Shown here piece by piece: positions 38,008-46,452 of a stretch of 64,000 nt of DNA (within the stretch, counting starts at the first letter, position 1; every line of letters begins with the position of its first letter). The translations under genes were made by a program, and so were the position numbers. This stretch comes from Streptomyces noursei. Its GTDB lineage: Bacteria > Actinomycetota > Actinomycetes > Streptomycetales > Streptomycetaceae. The stretch covers positions 151,365 through 215,364 of the forward strand of contig NZ_LWBU01000101.1 of NCBI RefSeq assembly GCF_001646665.1, in the 5' to 3' direction. Under the pieces are notes generated by a model. The model saw nothing but the letters and a program-made list of their open reading frames with translations. It was not told where the DNA came from and did no database searches.

Positions 38008-39057
38008 ATGAGCACCGCGACCGCACCGTCCGACCCGTCGTCCCCCGCGTCCCCCGCGTCCCCCGCCCCATCGGCCTCCCCTCCGTCACCCGCCTCGCCC
38101 GTCGCGCCCGTCGCGCCCGGTCCCGGCGCCGCCGCCACGACGACCGCGCCGCCCGCGCGCCGCCGCGCGGTCGACTGGCGTGTCCGCTTCGCCGTGCTCT
38201 CCCTGGTCTGGGGCTTCAGCTTCCTCCTCATCAAGGTGGGCACCACGGCCTACGCTCCCTTCCAGGTGACCTTCGGCCGCCTGTTGTTCGGCACGGCGGT
38301 GCTCGCCGTCGCCATGGCGGTGCAGCGCGCGAAGCCGCCGCGCGGCGCCCGCACCTGGGGACACCTCGCGGTGGCGGCGTTCTTCCTCAACGCCCTGCCG
38401 TTCTCGCTGTTCGCGTACGCCGAGCTCACCATCCCCTCGACGCTGGCCGGCATCTGCAACGCCACCTCCCCGCTGTGGGGCATGGTCCTGTCGATGGTCG
38501 CACTGTCCGAGGACCGCCCGACGCGCCGCCGCGTGGCGGGGCTCGGCATCGGCTTCCTCGGCGTCCTGACCGTGCTCGGGGCGTGGCAGGGCTTCTCCGG
38601 CCTGGACGCCAGGGGCACCGCGATGGCGCTGCTGGCCTCGCTCAGCTACCCCGTCGGCTGGATCTACGTCCGCCGCACGCTCGCGGGCCGCAGCGAGTCG
38701 CACCTGTCGCTCACCGGGGCGCAGCTCTTCCTGGCCACGCTGCAACTGGCCGTTGTCACCCCGCTGTTCACCACGTGGCCGGCCGCCTTCCCGGTCGTGC
38801 CGCTGCTCGCGGTCGTCGCGCTCGGGGCGCTGGGCACCGGCCTGGCGGTTCTGATCCAGTACGGGATCGTCGCCGAGGTCGGCCCGACGACCGGCCAGAT
38901 GGTCACGTACTTCATCCCGGTCATCGCCACCGCCGCCGGGGTCACGCTCCTCGGCGAGGCACTGACGTGGAACACCCCGGTCGGGGCACTGGTCGTGCTG
39001 GCCGGGGCGGCCCTCACGCAGAGCCGCCCGAGGTCCGGCGGGTCCCGTCAGCCGTAG
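38008..39057 (+). CDS. EamA/DMT-family metabolite exporter
   Basis: 349 residues from the ATG at 38008 (AAGGTGG upstream). The first ~50 residues are a low-complexity Ser/Pro/Ala leader coded by a short triplet-pattern repeat (SPASPASPAP). Then come ten membrane helices in two EamA halves: FAVLSLVWGFSFLLIKVG (~60) and a second half from GTAMALLASLSYPVGWIYV (~215). DMT proteins export amino acids or other small metabolites; the substrate is unknown. It overlaps the convergent MocR gene by 10 bases. Confidence 0.88.
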   Translation: MSTATAPSDPSSPASPASPAPSASPPSPASPVAPVAPGPGAAATTTAPPARRRAVDWRVRFAVLSLVWGFSFLLIKVGTTAYAPFQVTFGRLLFGTAVLAVAMAVQRAKPPRGARTWGHLAVAAFFLNALPFSLFAYAELTIPSTLAGICNATSPLWGMVLSMVALSEDRPTRRRVAGLGIGFLGVLTVLGAWQGFSGLDARGTAMALLASLSYPVGWIYVRRTLAGRSESHLSLTGAQLFLATLQLAVVTPLFTTWPAAFPVVPLLAVVALGALGTGLAVLIQYGIVAEVGPTTGQMVTYFIPVIATAAGVTLLGEALTWNTPVGALVVLAGAALTQSRPRSGGSRQP

Positions 39058-40382
39058 CTGCGCCCCTCCACCGGCCCCACCGCCGCCGCGACCGCGTCGG
39101 CGAGCGGCTCCAGGTCCGCGGGTGGCAGGCCCGAGACGGTGATCCGTACGCCCGGTCCGGCCGCCAGCCGGAACCGGGCCCCCGGCGCCACCGCCCACCC
39201 GGCCTGGAGCAGGCGGGTCACCGTCCCGGTCTCGTCGGCCACCGGCACCCAGACGTTCATGCCGCTGCGCCCGTGCGCCGCGACGCCCCGCCGCGCCAGG
39301 GCCGCCACCAGCGCGTCCCGCCGCAGTGCGTACGCCGCCGCCACGGCCCGCGCGTCCACCGCGCCGGTCCGCCACAGGTGCACGACGGCACGCTGCAGCA
39401 GACGGCTCACCCAGCCGGGCCCGAGGTTCTGCCGGCCCAGCACCCGGTCGACGGTGACCGCGTCGCCGGTCAGCACCGCGACCCGCAGATCGGGCCCGTA
39501 CGCCTTGGCGACCGAACGCACCAGCGCCCAGTGGTCGGTCACGCCCGCGAGCGGATGCAGCGGCGCGTCCACGAACCCGTGCCCGTGGTCGTCCTCGATG
39601 AGCAGCACGCCCGGGTGCGCGGCCAGCACCCTCCGCAGCTCCGCGGCCCGCGCGGCGCCCACCGCCGCCCCGGTCGGGTTCTGCGCCCGGTCGGTCACGA
39701 TCAGGGCCCGCGCCCCGGCGTCGCGCACCGCCCGCTGGACCTCCCCGGGCAGCGGGCCGTCGTCGTCGAGGGCGACCGGCACGGGCCTCAGCCCGAGCGC
39801 CGGCACCAGGTCGAGGAGGGCGGCCCAGCCGGGGTCCTCGACCGCCACGGCGTCACCGGGCCTCAGATGGGCGGAGAGCACCCGCTCGATGGCGTCCAGC
39901 GATCCGGACGTGACGGCGACCGGCCCGTCCGGCACGCCGTCGGCGTCCAGCGCCGCGCGGGCGAGCCGGGCGAAGTCCTCGTCCACCGGGGCCTGCCCGT
40001 AGAGCCCGGGCTCGGCGGCCTCGTGCCGGGCGGCGGCCGCCAGCGCGTCGCCGAGCGGGGGCAGCAGGGCCGGGTCGGGGTTGCCCTCCCCCAGGTCGCG
40101 TACGCCCGCGGGGGCGTCGATCCGGAGGGAGCCGCGCGCGGTCGTCGCGGGGCGCGGCCGCACCCGGCTGCCTCTGCGCCCGGCCGTCTCGATCACCCCG
40201 CGCTCGCGCAGGGTGCGGTACGCAGCCGCGACCGTGTTGGGGTTGACCCCCAGCGAGGCCGCCAACTCCCGCATGGGGGGCAGCAGTTGGCCCGGCTCCA
40301 GCTCCCCGGAGCCCACTCCCCGCTCGACGCTCGCGGCGATCTCCGATGCGCGACGCCCGACGATCCGATACTCTCCTAGCAC
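39048..40382 (-). CDS. MocR-type regulator (GntR DNA-binding domain + aminotransferase-like domain)
   Basis: 444 residues. The N-terminal GntR winged helix (EIAASVERGVGSGELEPGQL; ELAASLGVNPNTVAAAYRTL) is joined to a type I PLP aminotransferase-like domain with RAQNPTGAAVG, EDDHGHGF and the Schiff-base lysine in SVAKAYGPDLR (~Lys285). MocR proteins sense PLP, GABA or similar and usually control a neighbouring gene. It is divergent, with only 35 bases between, from a PPOX-type gene, which suggests a vitamin-B6-related or flavin-related target. A perfect palindrome lies in the gap. Confidence 0.9.
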   Translation of the reverse strand: MLGEYRIVGRRASEIAASVERGVGSGELEPGQLLPPMRELAASLGVNPNTVAAAYRTLRERGVIETAGRRGSRVRPRPATTARGSLRIDAPAGVRDLGEGNPDPALLPPLGDALAAAARHEAAEPGLYGQAPVDEDFARLARAALDADGVPDGPVAVTSGSLDAIERVLSAHLRPGDAVAVEDPGWAALLDLVPALGLRPVPVALDDDGPLPGEVQRAVRDAGARALIVTDRAQNPTGAAVGAARAAELRRVLAAHPGVLLIEDDHGHGFVDAPLHPLAGVTDHWALVRSVAKAYGPDLRVAVLTGDAVTVDRVLGRQNLGPGWVSRLLQRAVVHLWRTGAVDARAVAAAYALRRDALVAALARRGVAAHGRSGMNVWVPVADETGTVTRLLQAGWAVAPGARFRLAAGPGVRITVSGLPPADLEPLADAVAAAVGPVEGRSYG

Positions 40383-40393
40383 AAACCAGATTA

Positions 40394-40405
40394 TGCACTA
40401 GTGCA
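40394..40405. promoter_or_regulatory. Palindromic operator TGCACTAGTGCA
   Basis: A perfect 12-bp palindrome in the 35-base gap between the divergent mocR-type and PPOX genes. It covers the space where both promoters must lie. It is the most plausible binding site for the MocR-type protein. Confidence 0.6.
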
Positions 40406-40417
40406 ATGGAGAGCGCA

Positions 40418-41083
40418 ATGCCGGGGACCGAGACCGCCTACCAGCCCACCGACCGCACCGTGCCGACCCGCTCCCGGGACCGCGCCGCCTACGACCGGGA
40501 CCTGGTGCACGCGATACTCGACGAGGCGTACGTCTGCCACCTCGGCTTCGTCCGGGACGGCGCGCCGGTCGTGCTGCCCACCCTCTACGGCCGCGTGGGC
40601 GAGCGTCTGTACGTGCACGGGTCCACCGGCTCCCGCCCGCTGCGCATGGCGGGCCAGGCGGACCCGGGCCTGCCGGTCTGCCTGACCGTCACCCACGTCG
40701 ACGGGCTGGTGCTGGCCCGATCCGCCTTCCACCACTCCATCAACTACCGCTCGGTCGTCGTCCACGGCATCGCCCACCAGGTGACCGACCCCGACGAGAA
40801 GCGCACCGCGCTCGACGCCCTCGTCGACCACGTCGTCCCCGGCCGCTCCGCCGACTCGCGTCCCGCCGACGCCAAGGAGCTGGCCGCGACCGCCGTCCTG
40901 CGCCTGGACCTGGACGAGGTGTCCGCCAAGCTCAGGACCGGCGGCCCCCACGACGAGCCGGAGGACCTCGGGCTTCCGCACTGGGCCGGGGTCGTACCGG
41001 TGAGGACGGCCTACGGCACCCCGGTCCCCGCCTCGGACCTGGGGCCGTCGACCCCCGTTCCGGGATACGTCACCGCCCTCTGA
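40418..41083 (+). CDS. Pyridoxamine 5'-phosphate oxidase-like split-barrel protein
   Basis: 221 residues from the ATG at 40418, with GGAGAG at proper distance; an ATG at 40406 is possible. The FMN split barrel is visible in HAILDEAYVCHLGFVRDGAP, VVLPTLYGRVGERLYVHGST and SVVVHGIAHQVTDPDEKRTA. It belongs to the Pfam group often annotated as flavin-nucleotide-binding or PPOX family. Its divergent MocR-type neighbour suggests a link to pyridoxal metabolism, but true PdxH activity is not shown by the sequence. Confidence 0.85.
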   Translation: MPGTETAYQPTDRTVPTRSRDRAAYDRDLVHAILDEAYVCHLGFVRDGAPVVLPTLYGRVGERLYVHGSTGSRPLRMAGQADPGLPVCLTVTHVDGLVLARSAFHHSINYRSVVVHGIAHQVTDPDEKRTALDALVDHVVPGRSADSRPADAKELAATAVLRLDLDEVSAKLRTGGPHDEPEDLGLPHWAGVVPVRTAYGTPVPASDLGPSTPVPGYVTAL

Positions 41084-41112
41084 CAGCCGCACCCGGCACC
41101 GGCGCCCGCACA

Positions 41113-41232
41113 CCCCGGATACGACGAGCCCCCGGAGACGACCGCCGGCAGGCCCCGGATACGACGCCCCGCGGGGACGACCGCCGGCACGCCCCGGATA
41201 CGACGCCCCGCGGGGACGACCGCCGGCAGGCC
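41113..41232. repeat. Three-copy tandem repeat of ~39 bp
   Basis: Copies start at 41113, 41153 and 41192 with CCCCGGATACGACG. Copies two and three (GCCCCGCGGGGACGACCGCC and following) are nearly identical; the first is diverged in its middle. Each copy carries the palindrome CCCCGCGGGG. It fills the convergent gap between the PPOX gene and the next EamA gene and may double as a terminator array. Confidence 0.8.
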
Positions 41233-41256
41233 TCCGGGTCCGGCGGGCACCCGGGA

Positions 41257-42207
41257 TCAGGCCGGCGCCTCCGCCCGCCGCCTGCCCACCGCACCCCGCG
41301 CCTCCGCGGCGGCCAGCCCGACGACGGCCGTGAGCAGCAGCAGCGTCCCGAGCACCGTCGCCCCGGTCAGCCGCTCGCCGAGCACCGTGACCGCGATGAC
41401 GGCCGCGCTCACCGGCTCCAGCAGCATGATCACGGAGACGGTCGCGGCGCGCACCACGGCCGCGCCGGCGAAGTACAGCGCGTACGCGAGCGCGGTCGGC
41501 ACGGCCGCCACGTACACCAGCAGCCCCACCACCTTCGCCAGTTCGGCGGTGTGCGGGACCAGCCCTTCGGAGGCGGCCATCGGCAGCAGTCCGACGGCGC
41601 CGACCGCGAAGGCCCAGGTGCTCGTGGCCAGCGCGTCACCGCCTCCGCCGTCCCTCCCGAGCCACCGCGTCAGCAGGGTGATCCCGGCGTACCCGGCGGC
41701 CGACAGCACCGCCAGGGCCACCCCGGCGGGCCGTACGGCGACACCGCCGCCGCCGAGTACCAGCACGACGAGCCCGGCCAGGGCGCCCGCGACCGCGACG
41801 GCCCCGCCCCGCCCCAGCCGCTCGCCCATGGTGAGCCGTGCGCCGAGCGCGATGAGGACGGGCCCGGCGCCCAGGGTGACGACCGTGGCGACCGCGAGGC
41901 CGGTCGCCTCGACGGCGGCGAAGTAGGCGCTCTGGAAGAGGGCGAGCCCGGTGCCCGTACCGAGGACGCGCAGCGCCCTCCGCCGGCCGGACTCGACCGT
42001 CCGCGCGACGCGGCGACGGCGCACCGCCAGTACGCCGAGGAGCAGCACCAGGCCGCCGACGCAGCGCCAGAACGACAGGGCCAGGGGGCCGAGATCGCTG
42101 ACCAGGAACACCAGTGAGGCCGCCGCCCCGGCGGTTCCCCAGGCGACCCCGGCGACGATCAGGTAGAAGAGGCTGCGCCCGACGGGCACAGCGGAGATGT
42201 GCGACAC
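41257..42207 (-). CDS. EamA/DMT-family exporter
   Basis: 316 residues from the GTG at 42207, which has GGAGAAG four bases upstream; the longer frame to 42258 lacks a site. Ten membrane helices in two halves: [20 protein letters not shown] at the start and [20 protein letters not shown] opening the second half (~165). Pro-Val-Ser in [20 protein letters not shown] near the end is typical of EamA. It is the second of three such exporters within 6 kb. The substrate is unknown. Confidence 0.88.
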   Translation of the reverse strand: MSHISAVPVGRSLFYLIVAGVAWGTAGAAASLVFLVSDLGPLALSFWRCVGGLVLLLGVLAVRRRRVARTVESGRRRALRVLGTGTGLALFQSAYFAAVEATGLAVATVVTLGAGPVLIALGARLTMGERLGRGGAVAVAGALAGLVVLVLGGGGVAVRPAGVALAVLSAAGYAGITLLTRWLGRDGGGGDALATSTWAFAVGAVGLLPMAASEGLVPHTAELAKVVGLLVYVAAVPTALAYALYFAGAAVVRAATVSVIMLLEPVSAAVIAVTVLGERLTGATVLGTLLLLTAVVGLAAAEARGAVGRRRAEAPA

Positions 42208-42374
42208 GTGACTTCTCCGTACGGCAACAGACGGATGAGGGGCCGTTCGACTGCGCACGCGGGCAGCGACGAGCCACCCGGGGACTGCCCGGGCCGGTCT
42301 GCGTCAGGAGTCGGTGGTGCCGCCCGCGTTACGCGGCGGGCGGCGGAAGTACGGTCGCATGCATGGTCGCGACC

Positions 42375-43358
42375 TTACGGGGCGGCGCGCCCGGCCGACA
42401 ACTCGCCCTCGGCGGGCACCTGCTCCGATCCGGCCACCGGGCCCGCCGGCGCCCTGGGCGTCGACGACTGGGCGATGAAGGCGCCCACCAGGACCACCGC
42501 ACCGCCCAGGATCTGCGGCCCGGACAGGTGCTCGTCGAGCAGCACCCAGGCCAGTACGGTCGCGATGACCGCTTCGAGGCAGGCCACCACGCCGGCCACC
42601 TGCGGGGAGAGCCTTCGGACGGCGATGACCCCGGTGACGTACGCCAGGACGGTGGCGATCAGCACGATCCAGCCGAGCAGCAGCCACGCCGGAGCGGTCG
42701 TTCCGCCCATGTCGGCGGTGCCGGCGAGCACCGATCCGTCCATGGTCCAGGGGCGCGCCACGGCGGTGAGCACGAGGGAGCCGATGAGCAGGCCGTAGGC
42801 GATGACACCCAGCGGGTCGACCGGGTCGGCCTCGTCGCTGCCCTGGTCGGACAGGACGAAGTAGCCGACCTGGCAGCAGGCCGCACCCAGTGCGAGGACC
42901 AGCCCGAGGAGGTCGAAGCTCAGCCCGGACCACACCTCCACGACGCAGGCGAGCCCTCCGACGGCGAGGACCACCCCGACCCCGGCGGCGCGCGTCACGG
43001 GCCGCCGCTGCACGAAGCGCACCCACCCGAGCACCAGCGCGGGGGCCAGGTACTCGACGAGCAGGGCGACGCCGACGGGGATGCGGGAGATCGCCGCGAA
43101 GTAGCAGGCCTGGACACCGGCGACCGCGAGGAGGCCGAAACCGGCGAGCAGGGCCGGTTTGCGGCGCAGCAGGGCGCGGTGCCGCCATGCCACGGGCAGC
43201 ATGACGAGCGCGGCGCCGGTCACCCGCAGCCACACCACGTGCAGCGGGTCGAGCCCCGCCTCGATCAGCGGCTTCGCCGCGACGCCTGATCCACCGAATG
43301 CGAACGCCGAGGCCAGGGCGAGTCCCAGGCCGGCGCTTCTCCCCTGAGACGCGTGCAT
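42375..43358 (-). CDS. EamA/DMT-family exporter (RhtA-like)
   Basis: 327 residues from the ATG at 43358. Ten membrane helices, beginning GLGLALASAFAFGGSGVAAK; the second half opens with FDLLGLVLALGAACCQVGYF and ends with ACLEAVIATVLAWVLLDEHL. The pattern resembles RhtA-type threonine/homoserine exporters, though this is only a likeness. It lies upstream of, and in the same direction as, the previous EamA gene with a 167-base gap. Confidence 0.88.
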   Translation of the reverse strand: MHASQGRSAGLGLALASAFAFGGSGVAAKPLIEAGLDPLHVVWLRVTGAALVMLPVAWRHRALLRRKPALLAGFGLLAVAGVQACYFAAISRIPVGVALLVEYLAPALVLGWVRFVQRRPVTRAAGVGVVLAVGGLACVVEVWSGLSFDLLGLVLALGAACCQVGYFVLSDQGSDEADPVDPLGVIAYGLLIGSLVLTAVARPWTMDGSVLAGTADMGGTTAPAWLLLGWIVLIATVLAYVTGVIAVRRLSPQVAGVVACLEAVIATVLAWVLLDEHLSGPQILGGAVVLVGAFIAQSSTPRAPAGPVAGSEQVPAEGELSAGRAAP

Positions 43359-43849
43359 CGGCACATCATGGCAGGGGCCCGTCAGGAGCGTAAAGCCCGT
43401 GACACCTGTTGAGACGACTCGGCGACGCCGGGCGTCACCCGGCCGGCCCGGCCGGGACATGACGGTCCGTCAGCGTTGCGGGAGGGGCGCGCTTGTGCGC
43501 GCGTCCGACCGCGGCGGCGGCACGCGCCCGGGCGAGGTCCGACCGGAACCGACGCGACGCCACCGGCACGCTCCTCAGCGGTCCCACCGCAGCCGACGCC
43601 GCCCCGCCGGCACCCGCCTCGCTGCCGCACCGCGCACCGGCACACCGCGCACGGACGCGCACGCATCGCCTCAGCCCGCCACCGGCCACTCCCGGACACC
43701 GCCCGCCGCCCACCACCCCCAAACACGCCGGACGCCCGTCCGCTCCCCGACACCCCCGACTCAGTGACGGCCCCGGGCCCCGCGGTGCGTACAGCGGGGC
43801 CCGGGGCGGTGTTCGGGCGGCGTTCGGCCAGCGCCCGGCCGGCGACGCG
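43359..43849. other. Gene-free gap
   Basis: About 490 bases between the EamA gene start and the PadR gene end. No credible gene; the only clear structure is the hairpin at 43770-43807. Confidence 0.5.
43770..43807 (-). terminator. Strong hairpin after the PadR gene
   Basis: Perfect 14-bp stem GCCCCGGGCCCCGC / GCGGGGCCCGGGGC with a 10-base loop, 43 bases beyond the stop of the leftward PadR gene. No T-run. Confidence 0.7.
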
Positions 43850-44461
43850 TCAGTGCTCGTCGGCGAGGATGAGGTAGAGCTTCTTGCGGGCGTCGTTGAT
43901 GACGGCGAGAGCCTTCTGCCGCTGGTCGGCGTCCCCCGTCTTCCAGACCTGCCCGAACGCCTCCAGCAGACCGAAGCCGGCCTGCCGCACCTCGTGCAGG
44001 GCCTCCCGGTCGACACCGTGCCCGGCGTCCTCCCACGGGGCGTCGGCCACCGCCTCGGCCTCCGTGCGCCCGCCGTCGGTGAGCGTGAACAGCTTCTTGC
44101 CGCCCTCGCTCCGGCTGGCGATGAGCCCCTCGTCCTCCAGCAGCTGAAGGGTCGGGTAGACCGAGCCCGGGCTGGGACGCCAGGCGCCGTCGGTGCGTTC
44201 GGCGATCTCCTGGATCATCTCGTAGCCGTGCATCGGGCGGTCCTTCAGCAGCGCGAGGATCGAGGCGCGGACATCACCGCGCCGCGCCCGGCCCCGGCCG
44301 CCGCCCCGGCCCCGCCCGCCACCGAAGGGGCCGCCCGCGAACGGGCCGCCGCCGAACCCGGGGCCGAACGGGCCGAAGGCGCCCCGCCGCCCCTCGAAGT
44401 CACCCGGGCGCTCGCCGCCCCAGCCGCGACGGCCGGGACCACAGTTCCTCTGCGTACGCAT
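43850..44461 (-). CDS. PadR-family transcriptional regulator
   Basis: 203 residues from the ATG at 44461 (GAAGGGGG upstream). A Gly/Pro/Phe/Arg-rich leader (residues ~10-60) precedes the PadR winged helix: ASILALLKDRPMHGYEMIQE, then GSVYPTLQLLEDEGLIASRS, then a C-terminal helix for dimerisation. The leader is characteristic of many actinobacterial PadR proteins, which tend to repress drug exporters or their own gene. Its ligand and targets are unknown. It is divergent from phzF, 171 bases away, with two adjacent palindromes between. Confidence 0.9.
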   Translation of the reverse strand: MRTQRNCGPGRRGWGGERPGDFEGRRGAFGPFGPGFGGGPFAGGPFGGGRGRGGGRGRARRGDVRASILALLKDRPMHGYEMIQEIAERTDGAWRPSPGSVYPTLQLLEDEGLIASRSEGGKKLFTLTDGGRTEAEAVADAPWEDAGHGVDREALHEVRQAGFGLLEAFGQVWKTGDADQRQKALAVINDARKKLYLILADEH

Positions 44462-44507
44462 GTCGCACGCCCCCTTCGTCATCGTAAGGACATCTTTGAT
44501 CGGTCGC

Positions 44508-44526
44508 GATGCATCAACGATATATC
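44508..44526. promoter_or_regulatory. Double palindrome, probable PadR operator
   Basis: GATGCATC (44508-44515) and GATATATC (44519-44526), each a perfect 8-bp palindrome, are separated by AAC and thus one helical turn apart. They lie 47-65 bases upstream of the PadR start, in the most AT-rich stretch of the gap, which also supplies TATATC-like -10 sequence. Confidence 0.55.
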
Positions 44527-44632
44527 GGAACCGTTCGCCGAACAAGTCCCGGAAGACCCGCCGGCCCGGATCGGTCCACCCGGCCGCGATTGGCCTTGGT
44601 CACGGCGGTGGCCCCGCCCCTACGGTCGGCTC

Positions 44633-45442
44633 ATGCGGATTCGAATCGTCGACGCCTTCACCGACCGCCCCTTCTCCGGAAACCCGGCCGGGGTCGTGCT
44701 GCTGGACGCCTTCCCGGACGACCACTGGCTCCAGAAGGTCGCCGCGGAGGTCAACCTCTCCGAGACGGCCTTCGCCCACCCGCTGCCCCCGGGCGGCGGG
44801 GCCGACTGGGCACTGCGCTGGTTCACACCGGTCGCCGAGGTCGACATGTGCGGCCACGCCACACTCGCCACCGCGCACGTCCTCCACACCACCGGCCGCG
44901 CGACCGGCACCGTCCGCTTCACGGCGCGGTGCGGGATCCTCTCCGCCACCGCCGCCGACGACGGCTCCCTCACCATGGACTTCCCCACTTCCACACTGGA
45001 GGCCGTCCCCGCGCCCGAGGGACTCGCCAAGGCGCTCGGCGCCGAGGTGCTCGGCGTCCACGACACCGCCGCGCACATCGGGGACCTCCTGGTCGAGTTG
45101 CCCGACGAGCAGTCGGTGCGGTCCCTCGCGCCCGACCTCGCGGCCCTGGCCTCCATGTCGGAGCGCGGCATCATCACCACCGCCGCCGCGGAGCACCCGG
45201 GGCGCGACTACGACTTCGTCTCCCGCTGCTTCTTCCCGGCCCTCGGCATCGACGAGGACCCGGTGACGGGCAGCGCGCACACCGCGCTCGCCCCCTTCTG
45301 GTCGGCCCGCCTCGGCCGCACCGAGCTGACCGGCCTGCAGGGCGGCGTCCGCACCGGTCTGGTGCGGACGACGCTGCTCGGTGAGCGGACGCTCCTGACC
45401 GGCCGCGCCGTGACGGTCATCGAGGGGGATCTGCTGGCCTGA
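44633..45442 (+). CDS. PhzF-family isomerase/epimerase-like protein
   Basis: 269 residues. The PhzF fold is clear from MRIRIVDAFTDRPFSGNPAG, the catalytic-Glu motif EVNLSETAF (Glu45), MCGHATLATAHVL (~81-93) and DEDPVTGSAHTALAPFW (~206-222). PhzF-type enzymes isomerise or epimerise small acids such as the phenazine precursor; here the substrate is unknown, and no phenazine genes are nearby. It is divergent from PadR. A bipartite hairpin follows 40 bases after the stop. Confidence 0.92.
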   Translation: MRIRIVDAFTDRPFSGNPAGVVLLDAFPDDHWLQKVAAEVNLSETAFAHPLPPGGGADWALRWFTPVAEVDMCGHATLATAHVLHTTGRATGTVRFTARCGILSATAADDGSLTMDFPTSTLEAVPAPEGLAKALGAEVLGVHDTAAHIGDLLVELPDEQSVRSLAPDLAALASMSERGIITTAAAEHPGRDYDFVSRCFFPALGIDEDPVTGSAHTALAPFWSARLGRTELTGLQGGVRTGLVRTTLLGERTLLTGRAVTVIEGDLLA

Positions 45443-45482
45443 CCGGGACGGCGGCTCGGCGGCACGACGTCGCGACGGCAGT

Positions 45483-45529
45483 CACGCCGATGGGGCGTAC
45501 GGAAGGTTCCGTACGCCCCCTTCGGCGTG
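45483..45529. terminator. Two-step bidirectional terminator
   Basis: An outer 8-bp stem CACGCCGA / TCGGCGTG encloses an inner 13-bp stem GGGGCGTACGGAA (45492-45504) / TTCCGTACGCCCC (45507-45519). It lies between the convergent phzF and CPBP genes. Confidence 0.8.
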
Positions 45530-45550
45530 ACCGCCGACTTTATGACCGCC

Positions 45551-46330
45551 TCACGCCGTGGGCAGCCACCCCACCCGGCCCGCGAGCAGCGCGTAGCCGA
45601 CGAACGCCACGATGTCGAGCAGCGCGTGCGCCACGACCAGGGGCCCGACCCGCCCCCACCGCCGGTACAGCAGCACGAAGACCGCGCCCATCACCATGTT
45701 GCCGATGAACCCGCCGATGCCCTGGTACAGGTGGTACGAACCGCGCAGCACCGAGCTCGCCATCAGCGCCGCCACGGGGCTCCACCCCAACTGGTCCAGC
45801 CGCCGCAGCAGGTACCCGACGACGATGACCTCCTCCAGCACGGAGTTCTGCACCGCCGACAGGATCAGTACCGGGTACTTCCACCACACATCGGGCAGCG
45901 CCTCGGGCACCACCGTGAGGTTCGCCCCGCCGGCCCGCGCGGCCAGGTAGAACGCGAGGCCCGCGCTGCCGATGCCGGCGGCCACCAGCGCCCCGCGCCC
46001 CAGATCCGGCCACGGCCTGGTGCGGTCGAACCCGATCGCCCGCATCCCGGCGCCCTCCCGCATCAGCAGGTGCGCCACCAGCACGACGGGCACCAGCGCG
46101 CTGGCGATCCCGAAGAGCTGCCAGGCCAGGTCGAGCCAGGGGCGCCCGGGGGCGTACGAGCCGTTGAGCGTCGCCGCCTGCTCCTTCAGGCCGCCCGGCT
46201 TCGTCAGCGAACCGATGAAGCTGATCAGCGCCGAGACCCCGCTCGCTCCGAGGGAGAGCGCCAGGACGATCAGCGTCTCGGACCGCAGGGTCCGCACCTC
46301 CACGCCCTGAGCGGGAAGAGATCCAGCCAC
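45551..46330 (-). CDS. CPBP-family membrane protease-like protein
   Basis: 259 residues from the GTG at 46330 (a GTG at 46342 is also possible). About seven membrane segments. The CPBP/ABI motifs are present: motif 1 SVLEEVIVVGYLLRRL (~163-178, paired Glu kept, the usual later Arg replaced by Val) and motif 2 with His in RGSYHLYQGIGGFIGN and VVAHALLD. Relatives are glutamic-type membrane proteases or immunity proteins. The altered motif 1 leaves activity open. The ligase gene ends 122 bases upstream on the same strand. Confidence 0.85.
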   Translation of the reverse strand: MAGSLPAQGVEVRTLRSETLIVLALSLGASGVSALISFIGSLTKPGGLKEQAATLNGSYAPGRPWLDLAWQLFGIASALVPVVLVAHLLMREGAGMRAIGFDRTRPWPDLGRGALVAAGIGSAGLAFYLAARAGGANLTVVPEALPDVWWKYPVLILSAVQNSVLEEVIVVGYLLRRLDQLGWSPVAALMASSVLRGSYHLYQGIGGFIGNMVMGAVFVLLYRRWGRVGPLVVAHALLDIVAFVGYALLAGRVGWLPTA

Positions 46331-46452
46331 GTACGCGCACACCTGCCTCGGTCGACCGCCATGGGTGTCACAGCTTGCCCGACGACCGCACCGCGTACCC
46401 AGCCGGGGCCGACCCGCCCCCGCTCCCGGCGCCCCGGCGCCCCGGCGCCCGC

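Noticed and set aside
37941..40379. 812-codon rightward open frame across EamA and MocR genes
   Set aside because: Crosses two well-supported genes in other frames; composition is Arg/Gly/His noise.
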